A stretch of DNA of 64,000 bases from Leifsonia poae (GTDB lineage: Bacteria; Actinomycetota; Actinomycetes; Actinomycetales; Microbacteriaceae), in NCBI RefSeq assembly GCF_020009625.1, contig NZ_JAIHLP010000002.1, forward strand, positions 1,054,001 through 1,118,000, given 5' to 3'. The position numbers were made by a program, and so were the translations under genes. Under the pieces are notes generated by a model. The model was not told the DNA's origin. It did no database searches and saw only the letters and a program-made list of their open reading frames with translations. Shown piece after piece: positions 1 to 8,872 of this stretch (position 1 is the first letter of the stretch; each line of letters opens with the position of its first letter).

Positions 1-895
1 CGAACTCGTCGGCCAGATCCAGCACATGCTCGACGTTCTCACTCACGGCTGCGTTGATCTCGGCCACGCCGACGGAGGCGACCTCCTCGAGCGCCGCGGC
101 GAAGCGTGCCTCGGCCACGCAGTCCGGGTTGCTCACCGTGAACGCGCGGGCGCCGGATGCGGGGTCGATGACCTCGTCCCACGATTCCGGCCTATCCGTG
201 CCGGTGAACCCGCTGAACACGGGCGTGAGGTGGTCGAGAGCGCGCGCGCTGAGAGCGAGGAAGCCCGTTCCCCAGCCCGAGCGCAGCCACTTCTGACCAC
301 CGGCGACGACGACATCGGCCACCTCGTACGGTGCGTCGACGATGCCGAACCCCTGGATCGCATCCACGATCAGCAGCCGGTCGCCGATAACCTGACGGAT
401 GCCGTCGATGTCGGCGAGGTAGCCCGTGCGCGAGTCGACCAGGCTGACGGCGACGGCCGCGGTGTTCGCGCCCACCTGATCACGGATCTGGCCGGGCGTG
501 ACGCGGCCGTGATCGGTCTCGAGCCACGTCGGAGTGATGACGTGCATCGCCTGCGCGGCCCGCACCGCCGCGAAGGTGACACTTGGGAACTCGGCCGCCG
601 AGAGCAGCAGCTCTCCGCCGGTGAGGCCGAACATCGCGTGCATCAGACCGGTGCTCGTATTGGGCTGGAAGACGATCTGGTCCGCCGGGAATCCGGTGAG
701 GCCGGCGACGGCGTCGCGCATCCGCTGGTCTTCTCGCCGCATCCCCTCGATGCTGCCGAATCGGCCTTTGGCCACGATCTCGTTCTGCCCGGCGGATTCG
801 GCGACCACGGTCGCCGAGAGTGGCCCCACTCGTCCGTAGTCCAAATAGCCCGGCTCCTCGCGGAAACCGGCCGCGAACTCGTCCATCGTCGTCAT
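1..895 (-). CDS. class V aminotransferase-like PLP enzyme (3' end outside window)
   Basis: The frame is open from an ATG at 895 to the window edge (298 codons). An AGGAGG ribosome site lies eight bases upstream. The protein begins MTTMDEFAAGFREEPGYLDYG. It shows the fold-type I pattern of the cysteine desulfurase / isopenicillin epimerase group: a substrate loop FQPNTSTGLMHAMFG, an Asp in LLIVDAIQGFG, and the PLP-lysine segment VVAGGQKWLRSGWGTGFLAL. Known members act on cysteine, kynurenine or related amino acids; the substrate here cannot be read from the sequence. The gene points away from the next membrane-protein gene's stop (57 bp gap), so the two may be co-transcribed. The C-terminus is missing only because the window ends. 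Confidence 0.85.
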   Translation of the reverse strand, partial: MTTMDEFAAGFREEPGYLDYGRVGPLSATVVAESAGQNEIVAKGRFGSIEGMRREDQRMRDAVAGLTGFPADQIVFQPNTSTGLMHAMFGLTGGELLLSAAEFPSVTFAAVRAAQAMHVITPTWLETDHGRVTPGQIRDQVGANTAAVAVSLVDSRTGYLADIDGIRQVIGDRLLIVDAIQGFGIVDAPYEVADVVVAGGQKWLRSGWGTGFLALSARALDHLTPVFSGFTGTDRPESWDEVIDPASGARAFTVSNPDCVAEARFAAALEEVASVGVAEINAAVSENVEHVLDLADEF

Positions 896-952
896 CTGAG
901 TGACCTCCTGGAACATTCTGTCAGTCCGGCGGGCGGGGATTCGCGTCGACGG

Positions 953-1855
953 TCAGAGCGCGGGACGCTGTGCCCGCGCGACCGCCAGCGAGCGGGAGAC
1001 CGGCGGCAGCCAGAGCACGACGGCGACAAGCAGTGCGATGACGGTCAGGATGCCGTAGCCGACGGCGGCGAACGCCGACGCACTGAAGCGGAATTCGACG
1101 AAGCCGTCGACCCCGTCGAGCACGAGCACGACGGCCACCACGCTCACGAGCTGGCGTCCGAATGCGGAGCCGCGGCCTGCGGCGATCGCACCGAAGAGGG
1201 GAAGGGTCATCGCCGGGATCATCATGGCGCTCATCAGGAGCTCCTCCGGTCCGAGCCCGAACGGGTCGGGCACGATCAGGGCGCGCGCCGTGACCAGAAC
1301 GGCGATGGCGAGCACGACGAAAGCGCCGCCGATGGCAAACCGCACCAGGACCGCCGCGTCGGGAGCCTCCCGATCGGCCGGGCTCGGACCGGTGACGATG
1401 GTCGCCGGCCCCGAGGAGACGGCCAGCGCACAGGCGAGAACGACCGCCACGAGAAAGCCCAGGTTCACCGCGTCGGAGAGTGCGGCGGAGAGCACGAACG
1501 CGAATGCGCCGGTGAGCATCCGTTGCAGCAGGATCAGGAGCAGGACGACACCGGCCAACGAGATCCCCAGCAGAAGCCAGGACCGGCCGGAACCGCCGCG
1601 AGCCCGCGCGGCGACACCGACGACGACGCACACGACCGTGACCCCGGTCACCAGCGCACCGAGGAGGGGAAGAGCGATCGCGAACGGGTACGGCGCTGCC
1701 AGACTCAGCGACCACAGCACGGGCGCCCTCGCGCTCAGCCAGAACAGCGCGGCGCCGAGCACCCCGCTCACCAGGGCGAGCCAGCAGGCCGCACGGAGCC
1801 GCATCGGCAGACCGAATGCCGCCGTTCGCGCCAATGTTCGGGTCGTGCCGAGCAC
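953..1855 (-). CDS. polytopic membrane protein of unknown function
   Basis: This is a 300-residue protein starting at GTG 1855 behind a strong GGGAGGGAGG ribosome site. It has about eight hydrophobic segments separated by short loops, for example AACWLALVSGVLGAALFWL near the N-terminus and GILTVIALLVAVVLWL near the C-terminus. There is no signal peptide, ATP site or transporter signature that I recognise. Codon use and composition match the neighbours, so it is a normal resident gene. It lies between the aminotransferase-like gene and the prenyl synthase on the same strand. I do not assign a function. Confidence 0.75.
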   Translation of the reverse strand: MLGTTRTLARTAAFGLPMRLRAACWLALVSGVLGAALFWLSARAPVLWSLSLAAPYPFAIALPLLGALVTGVTVVCVVVGVAARARGGSGRSWLLLGISLAGVVLLLILLQRMLTGAFAFVLSAALSDAVNLGFLVAVVLACALAVSSGPATIVTGPSPADREAPDAAVLVRFAIGGAFVVLAIAVLVTARALIVPDPFGLGPEELLMSAMMIPAMTLPLFGAIAAGRGSAFGRQLVSVVAVVLVLDGVDGFVEFRFSASAFAAVGYGILTVIALLVAVVLWLPPVSRSLAVARAQRPAL

Positions 1856-1922
1856 GGCCGTCCTCCCTCCCTGGAAACGGGTAGGGGAACGATAGCAGAG
1901 GCTGGAGATGCCCGGCGAGACC

Positions 1923-2708
1923 TCAGCCGCCGTAGCGGCGCTGGCGCCGCGAGTAGTCGCGCACCGCCCGCAAGAAGTCCACTTCGCGCAGGTCGGGGCC
2001 GAGCGCTTCCACGAAATAGAACTCGCTGTGGGCGCTCTGCCACAGCATGAAGTCGCTGAGCCGCTGCTCGCCCGAGGTGCGGATCACCAGGTCGGGGTCC
2101 GGCTGGCCGCCAGTGTACAGATGCGCGCCGATCATGTCGGGGGTGAGCAAATCGGCGAGCGTCTCGAGACTGCCGCCGTCGGCGTGATGGTCGGCAACGA
2201 TGCTGCGCATCGCATCCGTGATCTCTTTGCGTCCCCCGTAGCCGACCGCGAGATTGACGTGAAGACCCTTGTTGTCGGCCGTGCGCTGCTCGGCTGCGGC
2301 GAGCGCCGCGACGAGCGGCTCCGGCAGTCCGGTGGTGCTCCCGACATGCTGAACCCGCCAGTCGCGATAGCGGGAGAGGTCGTCGGCGAGCTCGGCGATG
2401 ATCTCGATGAGGTCGGAGAGCTCGGCACTCTCCCGGTTGGTGAGGTTGTCGGACGAGAGAAGGTACAGCGTGACGACCGAGACACCGAGGTCGTCGCACC
2501 ACTCCAGGAACTCGCGCATCTTGGCGGCGCCCGCCCGGTGTCCGTGTGCCACCGTGAGCAGACCGGCCTGTCGCGCCCACCGGCGGTTGCCGTCGATGAT
2601 CATGGCCACGTGGCCCGGCACCACGTCTTTGGTGAGGCCTCGCTTGAGCCGGCGCTGGTAGAGACCGTAAAGGAGGCCGCGCCCAAGGGGGAAACTCCGT
2701 CTACTCAC
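1923..2708 (-). CDS. uppS: Z-isoprenyl diphosphate synthase (UppS family)
   Basis: The 261-residue protein carries the cis-prenyltransferase signature. MIIDGNRRWA, with catalytic Asp39, lies near the N-terminus. The C-terminal block DPDLVIRTSGEQRLSDFMLW is followed by SEFYF. These enzymes condense isopentenyl diphosphate onto an allylic primer to make the lipid carrier used in cell-wall synthesis. The adjacent divergent hemolysin III gene repeats the Mycobacterium Rv1085c/Rv1086 arrangement. In that arrangement the enzyme is the short-chain (C15) type, so this may be the short-chain synthase rather than the undecaprenyl enzyme. The start is GTG 2708 with no clear ribosome site, and promoter elements must lie in the 73 bp divergent gap. 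Confidence 0.9.
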   Translation of the reverse strand: MSRRSFPLGRGLLYGLYQRRLKRGLTKDVVPGHVAMIIDGNRRWARQAGLLTVAHGHRAGAAKMREFLEWCDDLGVSVVTLYLLSSDNLTNRESAELSDLIEIIAELADDLSRYRDWRVQHVGSTTGLPEPLVAALAAAEQRTADNKGLHVNLAVGYGGRKEITDAMRSIVADHHADGGSLETLADLLTPDMIGAHLYTGGQPDPDLVIRTSGEQRLSDFMLWQSAHSEFYFVEALGPDLREVDFLRAVRDYSRRQRRYGG

Positions 2709-2781
2709 AGAGGTACGTTACCGCGCGCCGCCCGGACGAACTCACAGCCGCCGGACACCGCCCTTCCCGTACCCTTGCAGC

Positions 2782-3588
2782 ATGACGCCTCGCAAGCCCC
2801 GTGAGACCGAAGACGTCGCCGAGCTGCTGCACCAGCCGGCCGACGCCCTCGGTGCCGCCGATGCGGCCGTCAAAGCCGACGAAGACCGCGGGCCGGACCT
2901 TCCCAACATCCCCCTGCTCGACGCCTCGGCCGTCACTGTCGGTGAAATCAAGCCGACCTGGCGGGGATGGATCCACGCCGGCACGTTCCCGGTGACCATC
3001 GCCGCCGGCATCGTGCTGATCACGCTCGCCGAAGGCGCGCCGGCCAAGTGGGCGTCTGCGGTGTTCATGCTCACTTCGATGCTGTTGTTCGGCAACTCGG
3101 CGCTGTACCACCGCTTCAACTGGAAACCGCGCACGAAGATCATTCTGAAGCGCATCGACCACGCGAACATCTTCTTGCTGATCGCGGGAACCTACACCCC
3201 GCTCGCCGTGCTGGCCTTGCCCTCCTCGAAGGGCATCCTGCTGCTCTCCCTGGTGTGGGGCGCCGCGCTGCTCGGCATCGGCTTCCGCGTGTTCTGGATC
3301 AACGCACCGCGCTGGCTCTACGTTCCGATCTACATCGGGATGGGTTGGGGCGCGCTCGGCTACATCGTCGATCTGCTCGAGGCGAACGTCGCGATGATGG
3401 TGCTGGTTCTCGTCGGCGGTGTGCTCTACACGATCGGCGCCGTCATCTACGGGATGAAGCGACCCAACCCGTTCCCGGGCACGTTCGGCTTCCACGAGAT
3501 CTTCCACACACTGACGGTTTTGGCGTTCCTCTGCCACTGGGCCGCGACGCTGCTGATCGCGATGCACCCCGTCTACAACGGCGGTTAG
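2782..3588 (+). CDS. hemolysin III / PAQR-family membrane protein
   Basis: The 268-residue protein has a charged N-terminal 65 residues and then seven hydrophobic segments. Family motifs include SALYHRFNW in the second helix region, DHANIFLLIAGTYTPL, and the C-terminal FGFHEIFHTLTVLAFLCHW. The conserved His and Asp residues are those that bind zinc in PAQR proteins. Family members have been linked to membrane-fluidity homeostasis; the haemolysin name is historical. A TACCCT hexamer ends six bases before the ATG and there is no ribosome site, so a leaderless transcript is likely. Its position beside the prenyl synthase is conserved in actinobacteria. Confidence 0.9.
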   Translation: MTPRKPRETEDVAELLHQPADALGAADAAVKADEDRGPDLPNIPLLDASAVTVGEIKPTWRGWIHAGTFPVTIAAGIVLITLAEGAPAKWASAVFMLTSMLLFGNSALYHRFNWKPRTKIILKRIDHANIFLLIAGTYTPLAVLALPSSKGILLLSLVWGAALLGIGFRVFWINAPRWLYVPIYIGMGWGALGYIVDLLEANVAMMVLVLVGGVLYTIGAVIYGMKRPNPFPGTFGFHEIFHTLTVLAFLCHWAATLLIAMHPVYNGG

Positions 3589-3628
3589 GTGCGGTTCGCC
3601 GCCAGCCCGTGCCGCGGAGCAGCGACAC

Positions 3629-4966
3629 TCAGGAACCGAACGCGGGTGTGGGTCGAACGGCGTTGACGGCCCGATCCGCGACGACCTGCGCTTCATATCC
3701 CGAATCGACGATCGTGTTCCGATCCGATTCGGGATCGATCAGAACCGTCGTCACGGCGAGACTGTCCGAGGCCTCGGTCGTCAGAAGGGCATCCACTTGC
3801 GCGGCATAGGCGGATTCTCCCGACGGTGCGCGAACGTCCATCGCCACCACGTGGTTGCTCGAGATGAAGTTGCCCGCACCCGCCGTCAGTCGGATGATGA
3901 CGGGCCTCTCCCCCTTCGGCCGGATGCGCCGTGAGTCGATGGCCTCGGAGAAGTGGTTGCCGATCACCGAGTTGTTGCTACCGCTGATATGGAGAAGGCC
4001 GGCGACGTCGTCCACGCCATTGTCGACGCCCAGGAAGGGCGTCCAGGGCTCGTGATCGCGCAGGAGATGATTCGAGCCCACGAGATTCTCCGAGCTGTTC
4101 GCTGTCAGCACGACCATCCCCGGGTAGAACGAATGCAGACGGTTGTTCGTGACGCTCGAACGCGTGACGCCCTCGAGATGGACGCTGCTCGCACCGCGCG
4201 GAAAGACATTGTTCGCCGTGATCAGCAGCCCACCGTGGTTCTCCGCATAGATCGAGTGTCCCGCGAAGCCTGCGCCGATCAGATTGTCAGTGATCTTCGA
4301 CGCCTGTCCCCAGCCGCGCAGCTCGATGCAGCTTCCGCATTCGGCCAGGAAGTTGTCGTGGACGGAAAGCGCGTCCGCGTTGTAGATCGTGAGAGCGTGC
4401 TCGAGGTAGATGAACCCCATACCGTTGATCCGGAACGAGTCGTTGGCGTCGGCGACATAGATCCCCGTCTTGCCGTTGATGTAGGTGTTCTCGGGCAGCA
4501 TCGCCGACCCGTCCGGCTCGAAATGCAATCCGTCGATGCAGAAGTTCGAGAACTCGATCGAGCTGATCCGCGGGCTCCCGGTTCGCCCGATGTAGAAGGC
4601 AGCGCCCGTGGACTCCACCTCGCCATCGAAACGGAGATCGACGAGAATGCGGCTGCCTCCGGGCCACAGTTCGTGCAGCTCGTCCCGCTCGATGTCGGGA
4701 ACGTTGAAGCGGATGCTCGATGAGGTGAAGCCGTGTCCGGAACCTTCGATTCGAAGGAAGCTGATGTCGATCACCACCTGTGTGCGGAGGTGGTAGTCAC
4801 CAGGCGGAACATAGATCACAGCGCCGGGCTTTCCGCCCTCGTTCTCATCGATGGCCGTCTGCCGGCTCTTGATGTCGGCGATGATGCTGTTGATCACCCC
4901 GCCGATGTCCTCGGCCGGATCGCCGATGTTCCACTTCGTCACGTCGTAATAGTTTTCGCTCGACAC
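3629..4966 (-). CDS. cytosolic GH91 enzyme (inulin fructotransferase / difructose-anhydride hydrolase family)
   Basis: This 445-residue right-handed beta-helix protein has family GH91 blocks: YDVTKWNIG at the start, KPGAVIYVPPGDYHLRTQ, GSGHGFTSSSIR, and NADALSVHDNFLAECGSCIE. Asp198 and Glu209 are 11 residues apart, as for the catalytic Asp/Glu pair of the Bacillus snu-7 inulin fructotransferase. GH91 contains both inulin fructotransferases, which release DFA I or III, and DFA III hydrolases. There is no signal peptide. The gene closes an importer-glycosidase-kinase operon, so I favour intracellular hydrolysis of imported difructose anhydride to inulobiose. It starts at GTG 4966 behind AGGAAG, 38 bp after the kinase stop. 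The reaction type is inference; family membership is clear. Confidence 0.85.
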   Translation of the reverse strand: MSSENYYDVTKWNIGDPAEDIGGVINSIIADIKSRQTAIDENEGGKPGAVIYVPPGDYHLRTQVVIDISFLRIEGSGHGFTSSSIRFNVPDIERDELHELWPGGSRILVDLRFDGEVESTGAAFYIGRTGSPRISSIEFSNFCIDGLHFEPDGSAMLPENTYINGKTGIYVADANDSFRINGMGFIYLEHALTIYNADALSVHDNFLAECGSCIELRGWGQASKITDNLIGAGFAGHSIYAENHGGLLITANNVFPRGASSVHLEGVTRSSVTNNRLHSFYPGMVVLTANSSENLVGSNHLLRDHEPWTPFLGVDNGVDDVAGLLHISGSNNSVIGNHFSEAIDSRRIRPKGERPVIIRLTAGAGNFISSNHVVAMDVRAPSGESAYAAQVDALLTTEASDSLAVTTVLIDPESDRNTIVDSGYEAQVVADRAVNAVRPTPAFGS

Positions 4967-5004
4967 GAGTCTTCCTGTTCCTGTCTTGGTTGACGCACTG
5001 AGAT

Positions 5005-5925
5005 TCAGCCCGATGCGCTGGAGAGGCCCGCTCGAAGCTCGCCGATGTGCGGAAGGTCTGCACCCGACCGGGAGACGGTGATCGCCGCCGCCCGGGCCGC
5101 GGTGTCACCGATCGTTTGGAGGCGAGCGGCCGGTATCGGCCCACCGGCCCAGGCGGCGCCATCGAAGGCGAGGGCCCAGATGAGCGCAGCCATGAAGGAG
5201 TCGCCGGCGCCGACGGTGTCGGCGACGGGAGTTCTGACCGAGAGCACGCTGACACGCTCGTCGCCGCTCGCCAATAGGGCCCCCTCACTGCCGCGGGTCA
5301 CCGCGGCCACACCGGCACCGGCGTCGACGAGGCGGTCGAGGACGTCTTCAAGAGGCACTCCCGGATACAGATGGTCAGCATCCTCGTCGCTCAGCTTCGT
5401 GAGGTGAGATGAGGAGGCCAGCTCTTCGAACGATGCGCGCGTCTCTTCCCGTTCCGCCAGAAGGGAGGGTCTGATGTTCGGATCGAAGCTGATCAGAGCG
5501 CCGAGGCGGCGGCCTCGCCCGATGGTGTCTCTCGTGACCTCGGAGCCCGGCCGCAGGAAGGCGCCGAGCGAACCGGCGTGGACGAGCGTCGGCGATCCCA
5601 GATCGTCAAGCCGAACCGGCTCCCAGGCCACGGTGAACCGGTAGCTGACCGATCCGTCCTGTGCACGGATGGCGACCGCGTTGGATGTCGGCGCATCGGT
5701 AACTGAGCTCGCCGTCACCGATACGCCGGCCGCGCCAAGATGCCGTTCGATCATTTCGCCGTCCGCATCGTCGCCGATCGCTGTGTGGAGGCGGGTGTCG
5801 ACACCGAGACGTGCAAGTCCGAGCGCGACGTTCGCCGGCGATCCTCCGGGGTGGCGGCTGACTCGGTCACCGTCGACGACCTCGTCGAGCAGAGCTTCAC
5901 CGATGACGAGCGCACTCCGGGTCAC
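5005..5925 (-). CDS. PfkB-family sugar kinase, probable fructokinase
   Basis: The protein is 306 residues from the GTG at 5925, which overlaps the TGA of the upstream glycosidase gene by four bases (GTGA), so translation is coupled. An upstream in-frame GTG at 6030 lies deep in that gene and is unlikely. Ribokinase-family features are HPGGSPANVALGLARLG near residue 25 and the C-terminal DTVGAGDSFMAAL, where Asp242 is the catalytic base. The sugar-contact region and gene context fit phosphorylation of fructose released by the adjacent enzymes. Another hexose or ketose substrate cannot be excluded. Confidence 0.88.
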   Translation of the reverse strand: MTRSALVIGEALLDEVVDGDRVSRHPGGSPANVALGLARLGVDTRLHTAIGDDADGEMIERHLGAAGVSVTASSVTDAPTSNAVAIRAQDGSVSYRFTVAWEPVRLDDLGSPTLVHAGSLGAFLRPGSEVTRDTIGRGRRLGALISFDPNIRPSLLAEREETRASFEELASSSHLTKLSDEDADHLYPGVPLEDVLDRLVDAGAGVAAVTRGSEGALLASGDERVSVLSVRTPVADTVGAGDSFMAALIWALAFDGAAWAGGPIPAARLQTIGDTAARAAAITVSRSGADLPHIGELRAGLSSASG

Positions 5926-6902
5926 GAGGACGCCCCGACGTTCAGCGCCCCGACGCGATCCGGCGACCGGATCTCCAGCCGCCCGTCGCTCCAGCGCACC
6001 GGCTGCGGATCCGTGATCTCGCCGACCCACCCCCCTTCACCGTCGTTGTTTCGAAAGGCGAGTAGCTGCCACCGGCCGCTGCGGTCTTGAACGAGACGCC
6101 CCACATAGAGTCGCTCGTCCGTGATGCGGTATGCCTCCTCGATGCGGAACGGACCCGCGGGCGAGTCGGCGGGGAATGCCCAGATTCCGCCGATCGGCTC
6201 ATCGGCGCGTCGGTCATGCGACAGTTCGGTGGCGAGGCTGGAGAACAACCCGACCGTCCGGCCATCGACCCGAGCGGTCTGGATCACCTCGAGGTGGCCG
6301 AAGCCGGCCCCGGGTTCCGACAGCGGCGGTTGTACCGTCCAGGACGCCAGATCAGGAGATGTGGCGTGTCCGACGACGCCGCGATTGTCCGGGTCTCCAT
6401 GGTTCGCGCGCGCGGTGATGAGCATGTGCCACAGACCCCCCTCGGAGAACACCCATGGATCGCGCCACGCCTGGTCGGGCCACTGTCTCGTGTCGGCGGT
6501 CTCGTACCACCGACGGTCGGGTTCGACGACCTGACGATCCGGCTCGCGCCGCCACGTGAACAGATCGTCGGAGACGACGGAGCTGATCCGTTGGACCAGT
6601 CCGCTCTCCGAACGGCTGACCGCGGTGTAGAACATCCGCCACGAACCGCCGTCTTCGCGAACGACCGAGCCGGTCCACGTCGCGAGATCGTCGAAAGCGG
6701 GCGAGTCGTCTGGGATGACCGCGTCAGCGTGTTCAGTCCACTCCATCAGGTCTTTCGACGTGGCATGGCCGATTGTGGCACGCCAGTGTCGTCGATCCGG
6801 GTTCAGGAGGGCCCGGGACGCTTTGAGGAAGAAGAGGTGGTACTCGTCACCGTCGTCGGCGACCCAAAAATCCCAGACCCAGGAGGCAGCAAGGCGTAGC
6901 AT
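5922..6902 (-). CDS. cytosolic GH-J-clan (GH32/GH68-like) beta-fructosidase
   Basis: This 326-residue five-blade-propeller glycosidase has no signal peptide and no C-terminal beta-sandwich; typical GH32 enzymes are near 500 residues. The three catalytic carboxylates of the clan can be placed: Asp11 in WVWDFW (nucleophile), Asp148 in AWRDPWVF (the RDP motif) and Glu205 in HLEVIQ (acid/base, replacing the usual EC motif). The start ATG 6902 follows AAAGGA, ten bases after the LacI stop. In this operon a likely role is cleavage of inulobiose or short fructo-oligosaccharides to fructose for the kinase. The divergent nucleophile motif and short length suggest an uncharacterised subgroup. Confidence 0.75.
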   Translation of the reverse strand: MLRLAASWVWDFWVADDGDEYHLFFLKASRALLNPDRRHWRATIGHATSKDLMEWTEHADAVIPDDSPAFDDLATWTGSVVREDGGSWRMFYTAVSRSESGLVQRISSVVSDDLFTWRREPDRQVVEPDRRWYETADTRQWPDQAWRDPWVFSEGGLWHMLITARANHGDPDNRGVVGHATSPDLASWTVQPPLSEPGAGFGHLEVIQTARVDGRTVGLFSSLATELSHDRRADEPIGGIWAFPADSPAGPFRIEEAYRITDERLYVGRLVQDRSGRWQLLAFRNNDGEGGWVGEITDPQPVRWSDGRLEIRSPDRVGALNVGASS

Positions 6903-6912
6903 TCGTATCCTT

Positions 6913-7959
6913 TCAGTCGACTCGTGGCTGGGCCACGGACCCTCGGATCACCAGAGGGCAGTCAAGCAGCGTGGGCATGTCGGCGATGAGTCGATATTCG
7001 GCCTCACCGTGCAGGAGATGCACGAGTGTCTCCACCGCCCACGCCCCCATCTCGTAGTGAGGGAGCGCGACGGTGGTCAGGCCGGGGAAGAGGTTCGCCG
7101 CGATGAGCTCCTGGTTGTCGAAACCCACGATGGACAGATCGCGAGGAACGTCGAGGCCGAGCTCTGCCGCCGCGCGATAGGCACCCATCGCCATCCGATC
7201 GTTGTAGCAGAACAGCGCGGTCGGCCGATCGCTCCGACCGAGGAGCTCGCGCGCGAGCCCATATCCCGGCAGTGTCTCGGACGGAGCGGAAAGCACCAGA
7301 CCCTCGTCGAACGGGATGTCGTTGTCTGCGAGGACCTGGCGGTAGCCGGCGAAGCGCAGGCGCGTCGCCGGCACATCGTCGTCGTTGTTGAGGAATCCGA
7401 TGCGTCTGTGCCCGGCCTCGACGAGATGGGTGACGGCTGCGACCGCACCCCCGACCTCGTCAGGCACCACGGCCGGGACGATCCCGGCCTTGTCCGTCGA
7501 GTCGATCAGGACGGCGGGCAGGCTTTGCAGATTGGGCGGGAGCGAGACGCTTCGGTGATACATCGTCGCGTACAGGATTGCGTCGACCTGCCGGTCGATC
7601 AGCGCTTGGATGTCCTCCCGGTGGGAGGCACCACCGCCCCCGCGCTCTGTGTTGATGATGACCAGGGTGAGATCGTGTTCACGCGCGGCGTTCTGCGCGC
7701 CGAGGATGATCCGCCCGGCGTGCGGGGTCGTTGCGATCTCTTCGCTCAGAAGACCGATCAACCCGGACCGGTTGGTCCGGAGCGCTTGAGCCATCCGATT
7801 CGGCCCATATCCGAGGGTCTTCGCCGCCTGCCGCACACGGGCACGCGTCTCCTCGGAGACCCGCGTGTGCGGCGTCTCGTTCAGCACATGCGACACGGTC
7901 GTCACCGATACGCCGGCGAGCTCCGCGACGTCACGGATCCCTGCACTCTTCACTGACAC
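6913..7959 (-). CDS. LacI-family transcriptional repressor of the fructan locus
   Basis: The 348-residue protein has the N-terminal LacI helix-turn-helix (IRDVAELAGVSVTTVSHVLNE, residues 8-28) and hinge (GYGPNRMAQALRTNRSGLIG). A periplasmic-binding-like effector domain follows and contains TALFCYNDRMAMGAYRAA. It begins at GTG 7959 behind GGAGAGAG. It is embedded in the operon it probably controls, between permease and glycosidase genes, so regulation would be autogenous. The likely binding sites are three GCCAA-N6-TTGGC palindromes in the divergent promoter region at 11168-11322. The effector is probably fructose, inulobiose or a difructose anhydride; that is inference. Confidence 0.92.
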   Translation of the reverse strand: MSVKSAGIRDVAELAGVSVTTVSHVLNETPHTRVSEETRARVRQAAKTLGYGPNRMAQALRTNRSGLIGLLSEEIATTPHAGRIILGAQNAAREHDLTLVIINTERGGGGASHREDIQALIDRQVDAILYATMYHRSVSLPPNLQSLPAVLIDSTDKAGIVPAVVPDEVGGAVAAVTHLVEAGHRRIGFLNNDDDVPATRLRFAGYRQVLADNDIPFDEGLVLSAPSETLPGYGLARELLGRSDRPTALFCYNDRMAMGAYRAAAELGLDVPRDLSIVGFDNQELIAANLFPGLTTVALPHYEMGAWAVETLVHLLHGEAEYRLIADMPTLLDCPLVIRGSVAQPRVD

Positions 7960-8032
7960 TTCTCTCTCCCCTCGAGCAGACTGCCCGTTCGCCTGAAATC
8001 CATTTGAGTCGCCGTCCTAGATATGCGGGTGG

Positions 8033-8872
8033 TCAACCCTTGACCGCGCCGAGCGTGAGACCGGCCACGATATGCCGTTGGAGAAGCAGGGTCAGGAGGA
8101 TCACGGGAATCGAATAGACAACGGCGAGAGCGGTCATCGACCCCCAGTCGAGACCGAATTGCGTCTGGAAGTTTGCGATCACGATCGGTGTCGTCTGCGA
8201 ACGGACCGCGGTGAGCAGCAGCGCGAACAAGAACTCGTTCCACGATGCCAGGAAGGCGAAGATCGCCGTCACCGCGACGCCACCCGACGTCACCGGAATC
8301 ACAACCCGCCACAGCGCCCCCAGCCTGCTCGTACCATCGATCTTCGCCGCTTCCTCCAGCTCTGCCGGCACGGCTTCGAAGAAGCTCGACATCAACCAGA
8401 TCGAGAGAGGAAGAGAGATCGTCGTGTGGGCGATCGCGAGAGCGAAAGACGTGTCGGAGATCCCGAGGTTCCGGAAGAGGGTGATCATCGGCACGCCGAC
8501 CACGATCGGGGGAACCATCCTCGCGACGAGCGCGGCCACGATGAAGGCGCGCCCGGTACGTGTCCGGAATCGTGTCACCGCGTACGCTGCCGGAATCGCG
8601 AGGACGAGCGAGATCGCGGTGCTCAGCACGGCTGTCACGATGCTGTTGATGAAGGAGGGAATGACGCCCGACCGCGTGAGCGCCGAAACGTAGTTGTCGA
8701 CCGTCCACACGCTGGGGAGGAGTTTGGGCGGAACAGCGATGGTCTCCAGCGGTGTCTTGAACGAGGTGAACAGCATGTAGAGGAAGGGGAATCCATACAG
8801 CACGACGACGGCGATCAGGATCAGCCAGAGGACGACGCGCGAACTCAGTCGCCGGGTCTCGAGGCCGTTCAT
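8033..8872 (-). CDS. ABC sugar permease, MalG type
   Basis: The 279-residue membrane protein has six hydrophobic helices and the cytoplasmic EAA loop EAVPAELEEAAKIDGTSRLG, which docks the ATPase. Its N-terminus (VVLYGFPFLYMLFTSFKTP) is typical of the second carbohydrate permease. The ATG at 8872 overlaps the stop of the first permease by four bases (ATGA). No ATPase gene is present in the locus, as is common in actinobacteria, where one shared MsiK/MalK-type ATPase serves many sugar importers. With the binding protein it should import an inulin-derived oligosaccharide or difructose anhydride. Confidence 0.92.
   Translation of the reverse strand: MNGLETRRLSSRVVLWLILIAVVVLYGFPFLYMLFTSFKTPLETIAVPPKLLPSVWTVDNYVSALTRSGVIPSFINSIVTAVLSTAISLVLAIPAAYAVTRFRTRTGRAFIVAALVARMVPPIVVGVPMITLFRNLGISDTSFALAIAHTTISLPLSIWLMSSFFEAVPAELEEAAKIDGTSRLGALWRVVIPVTSGGVAVTAIFAFLASWNEFLFALLLTAVRSQTTPIVIANFQTQFGLDWGSMTALAVVYSIPVILLTLLLQRHIVAGLTLGAVKG

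Noticed and set aside
26..2050. 674-codon plus-strand open frame
   Set aside because: It lies antisense to the aminotransferase-like, membrane-protein and prenyl-synthase genes, is full of Arg/Asp/His-rich low-complexity text, and shows no domain.
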